From an uncultured Roseicyclus sp. (GTDB lineage Bacteria; Pseudomonadota; Alphaproteobacteria; Rhodobacterales; Rhodobacteraceae), in NCBI GenBank assembly GCA_947489665.1, contig CANLEH010000002.1, forward strand, positions 310,001 through 374,000: DNA of 64,000 nucleotides, read 5' to 3'. The translations under genes were made by a program, and so were the position numbers. The notes under the pieces were generated by a model. It saw nothing but the letters and a program-made list of their open reading frames with translations, had not been told where the DNA came from and made no database searches. Below are positions 61,675 through 64,000 of the stretch, in pieces (position 1 is the first letter of the stretch; every line of letters begins with the position of its first letter).

Positions 61675-62502
61675 ATGGGATCTACCGAAAACACGCGGGA
61701 TCTGAGCACTGATTTGATGGAAGATCTGCCGTTCCTGCGCCGGTATGCACGTGCGCTGACAGGCGCGCAGGACACAGGCGACCGTTACGCCATGGCCACG
61801 TTAGAGGCGATTGTTGCCGACCCATCCAGCGTTGCAAACGATCCAACCACGAAGATTGGTCTGTTTCGTATCTTTCACGGCATCTGGTCCAGTTCCGGCT
61901 CCCCCAGTGCAGACGAAGGTGAAAACACCGATCTTTTGGAAGTGCGTGCGCAATGGCGCCTTGCAAAACTGACCGCGAACACGCGGGAGGCGCTGTTGCT
62001 GCACACGGTCGAAGGCTTCGGGTTTGAGGCCATTGCTCGGATCATGGACGTCTCACAGGCGGAGGCGGAAGAACTGGTGTCGCGCGCCATGGCTGAGATG
62101 GGCGATATGGTCGCCGGTGACATTCTGATCATCGAGGATGAGGGGATCATTGCGATGGACCTGAAATCCATCGTCATGGACATGGGCCACAGAGTTACCG
62201 ATATCGCCCGCACCCGTGATGATGCGATCGCCAAGGGTAAGGCAAAAGTGCCGGATCTTATCCTTGCGGACATCCAGCTTGCTGACAAATCCTCGGGCAT
62301 TGATGCAGTGAACGCGCTGTTGGCAGATCTCGGGGACCGTCCCGTCATTTTCATCACGGCCTTCCCCGAACGACTTTTGACAGGCGAGCGTCCGGAGCCT
62401 GCGTTCTTGATTACAAAACCATATTCCGAAGATCAGGTCCGTGCAGCGGTGAGCCAGGCGATGTTCTTCGCAACGACCGAACGCATGGGCGTTGACGCCT
62501 AA
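61675..62502 (+). CDS. phyR: Anti-anti-sigma response regulator PhyR
   Basis: 275 residues from the ATG at 61675, preceded by GAGGAGAAG. The N-terminal ~130 residues mimic an ECF sigma factor (LMEDLPFLRRYARALTGAQDTGD; NTREALLLHTVEGFGFEAIARIMDVSQAEAEELVSRA). The C-terminal receiver domain has ILIIEDEGIIAMDLKSIV, phospho-acceptor Asp in LILADIQLADKSSG (~197), VIFITAFPER and the Lys in FLITKPYSE. On phosphorylation it sequesters NepR and frees EcfG. Confidence 0.96.
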   Translation: MGSTENTRDLSTDLMEDLPFLRRYARALTGAQDTGDRYAMATLEAIVADPSSVANDPTTKIGLFRIFHGIWSSSGSPSADEGENTDLLEVRAQWRLAKLTANTREALLLHTVEGFGFEAIARIMDVSQAEAEELVSRAMAEMGDMVAGDILIIEDEGIIAMDLKSIVMDMGHRVTDIARTRDDAIAKGKAKVPDLILADIQLADKSSGIDAVNALLADLGDRPVIFITAFPERLLTGERPEPAFLITKPYSEDQVRAAVSQAMFFATTERMGVDA

Positions 62503-62515
62503 GGTGTTTGCACGT

Positions 62516-62547
62516 AAAAGCCCCGGCCGTTTGGTCGGGGCTTTTTT
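62516..62547. terminator. Bidirectional terminator between phyR and dps
   Basis: Stem GCCCCGGCC/GGTCGGGGC (one G-T pair) with loop GTTT, followed by TTTTTT on the plus strand and preceded by AAAA for the minus strand. It serves the convergent ends of phyR and dps. Confidence 0.88.
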
Positions 62548-62565
62548 GTTTATAGGCGCTGCCCA

Positions 62566-63063
62566 TCAATCGGCAGCAATGGCGCGCAACATCCAAGCGG
62601 CTTCCTCGTGAAAAGAACTGCGTTCTGTCGCGAGGTCTTCGGTCACCGGGTCTTTGTGGCTTCCCGACAGTTCGACCAGAGCATGCAGGCGATGCGCCAG
62701 TTTCTCATGGTCGTTCGCAAGATCTTCCATCATCTCTCGGGCGGATGGCATCTCCTCCAAGTCCTCAACACGCGAACGCTTCATGATGTCGTTCATGCGC
62801 ATTGGGGCCAGTTCGCCGAGTGCGCGGATGCGTTCGGCCAGCTCATCGGCGCCGGCAAACATGTTTTCGTAATGCTCATCCGTCAGCTTGTGGATCGAGT
62901 AAAATGCGGGGCCGGTCACGTTCCAATGATAGGCATGCGTCTTGAAGGTCATGCGATAGGTATCGGCCAGAACGTCTGCCAGCCCTTCGGCGACAGCGAC
63001 CTTATCGCGAACGCCAGTCGCTACGCCGTCGGCGGTAGGAATTGCTTTCAATGTGTCAGACAT
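62566..63063 (-). CDS. dps: Dps-family DNA-protection ferritin
   Basis: 165 residues from the ATG at 63063, preceded by AAAGGAGAC. The ferroxidase site is visible as THAYHWNVTGPAFYSIHKLTDEHYENMFAGADELAERIRALG (~48-88, with both His, Asp and Glu). Dps stores iron oxidised with peroxide and shields DNA. A short N-terminal tail could bind DNA. The promoter is of EcfG type, as expected for a stress gene. Confidence 0.95.
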   Translation of the reverse strand: MSDTLKAIPTADGVATGVRDKVAVAEGLADVLADTYRMTFKTHAYHWNVTGPAFYSIHKLTDEHYENMFAGADELAERIRALGELAPMRMNDIMKRSRVEDLEEMPSAREMMEDLANDHEKLAHRLHALVELSGSHKDPVTEDLATERSSFHEEAAWMLRAIAAD

Positions 63064-63090
63064 GAGGGTCTCCTTTCTCTTCCCCCGTAC

Positions 63091-63115
63091 AACCCGCTGC
63101 ACGCACCAAAGTTCC
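63091..63115 (-). promoter_or_regulatory. EcfG-type promoter of dps
   Basis: On the minus strand GGAAC (63115-63111), 16 bases, then GGTT (63094-63091), 27 bases before the dps ATG. Confidence 0.72.
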
Positions 63116-63128
63116 GCGAGTTTTTCGT

Positions 63129-63154
63129 GGAACCATAAGTGTTTCGGGCGCGTT
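63129..63154 (+). promoter_or_regulatory. EcfG-type promoter of the formate/nitrite transporter-like gene
   Basis: GGAAC (63129-63133), 17 bases, CGTT (63151-63154), exact consensus, 25 bases before the ATG at 63180. It lies back to back with the dps promoter, 13 bases between the two -35 elements. Confidence 0.82.
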
Positions 63155-63179
63155 TCGTGCGGAGGAAAAGGACAATGAC

Positions 63180-63980
63180 ATGCGCGAAGAGCTGGCCGTT
63201 CGCAAGGCAACCCGCCTTAGCTCAAAATTGATCTACGAGGTAATCCGCCGCGACGGCGAGGAAGAGTTGGAGCGCCCCACACGCTCGCTGATCTGGTCAG
63301 GAATCGCCGCAGGCATCCTGATCTCTTTTTCGGTGTTGGGAGAGGCGATTTTCCGAACCTTTCTGCCGAACGCGCCTTGACGCTTTCTTGTTGAAAACCT
63401 GGGATACAGCTTCGGATTCCTACTGGTGATCCTGGGCCGGATGCAGCTGTTCACCGAGAACACAATCACAACGATCCTACCGCTTGTTGCAGAACGCTCT
63501 GGCAGATGCCTGGCAGCTGTCGCACGGCTATGGGGTATTGTGTTGGTGGCAAACATCGTCGGTGCGTTCATCGCGGCGGCCTTCATGACACAAACCAGTG
63601 GGATTGCGCCCGACCTTCTTGCAACAATCAATGGGCTGTCGCACCACGCGACCGGTTTCGCAGCCTCGGAAGGCTTTTTGCGCGCCATCCCCGCCGGCAT
63701 ACTTGTGGCCTCCATCGTCTGGATGATGCCGGGGCAGAATGGCGGGGAAGTTGTGCTGATCGTTGTCTTCACCTGGCTGATCGCTGCGGGCGATTTCACA
63801 CACATTATCGCAGGCTCGGTCGAGATGTGGGTGTTGATCCTGCAAGGCGAACTCACGGCCCAACCGGCACTGTTCGGCTTCTTCCTCCCGGTGCTGGCGG
63901 GCAATATTGCAGGCGGCACATTGGTGTTTGCCTTGCTGGCCTGGGGCCAAGTCAAAGCGGAGGTTGAGGAGGAACAATAA
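63180..63980 (+). pseudogene. Formate/nitrite transporter (FNT) family gene with an in-frame TGA
   Basis: The frame 63180-63980 codes for a complete FNT-like protein of 266 codons but is broken by TGA at codon 67 (63378-63380). Before it: SLIWSGIAAGILISFSVLGEA. After it, in the same frame: RFLVENLGYSFGFLLVILG, then MQLFTENTITTILPL, the family's conserved loop, and four further helices (IVGAFIAAAFM; FLRAIPAGILVASIVWMMPG). As I recall the family, Trp is common before RFLVENLGYS, so a single TGG-to-TGA change explains the break. No other frameshift or stop is present. A perfect EcfG promoter and RBS remain. Possibilities are a recent null mutation, a sequencing error, or UGA readthrough. Confidence 0.82.
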
Positions 63981-64000
63981 GACGATTGCAGAGGGAACTA

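Overview
The window is typical alphaproteobacterial DNA, most likely from a marine Rhodobacteraceae (roseobacter-type) chromosome. GC content is high and genes are densely packed, many joined by ATGA or TAATG stop/start overlaps. The window carries a PhyR-NepR-EcfG general stress circuit, a UgpBAEC operon, roseobacter-style ABC uptake systems, and an IorAB-type molybdenum hydroxylase. I see no prophage, insertion sequence, CRISPR array or rRNA, and one tRNA (Arg, anticodon CCG).

Layout. 1-5.1 kb: start of an L,D-transpeptidase, a DUF882 peptidase, methionine sulfoxide reductases msrB-msrA, an Ldh_2-family dehydrogenase, tRNA-Arg and dusA. 5.3-8.5 kb: a taurine-type ABC transporter (tauABC-like) whose permease has an unusual periplasmic insert. 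8.7-12.7 kb: DUF4387, AtuA-like protein, malonyl-CoA synthetase-like ligase and an FAH-family hydrolase. 12.7-22.9 kb: an OpgG/OpgD-type periplasmic glucan protein, divergent from a long run of genes: CDP-alcohol transferase, membrane phosphotransferase of the sulfatase fold, flippase-like protein, an ABC transporter with two permeases fused, a GT4 glycosyltransferase and an FkbM methyltransferase. 22.9-26.2 kb: a phytochrome-derived PAS-GAF protein lacking chromophore residues, a lone receiver protein, an alpha/beta hydrolase and an AbrB-family membrane protein.

26.2-32.3 kb: a catabolic island. An MttB-family methyltransferase gene (+) faces a translationally coupled gntR-dapA-aldH-dao operon (-). 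Two near-identical palindromes (core ATACnATATGTAT) precede the two units, so they probably form one GntR regulon; the enzyme set fits breakdown of a methylated cyclic amino acid such as a hydroxyproline betaine. 32.3-34.3 kb: kynA-kynU. 34.4-38.3 kb: sitABCD metal importer with a Mur/Fur-like box and a YtgCR-like permease. 38.4-40.7 kb: SHMT-like enzyme and divergent GcvA-type LysR. 40.7-45.0 kb: ugpBAEC with candidate Pho boxes. 45.3-50.1 kb: mgsA, an LtnD-like dehydrogenase, secreted and c-type haem proteins, a GntR regulator. 49.5-54.0 kb: iorAB with a dihaem cytochrome and divergent AraC regulator.

54.4-64.0 kb is a general stress response island. nepR-ecfG-histidine kinase-PLD phospholipase form one overlapping operon; phyR is divergent. 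I can read six EcfG-type promoters (GGAAC-N16/17-nGTT): before the AI-2E family permease, before a three-gene envelope operon, a symmetrical bidirectional one between nepR and phyR, and a back-to-back pair between dps and a formate/nitrite-transporter gene. That last gene has an in-frame TGA where a tryptophan codon is expected.
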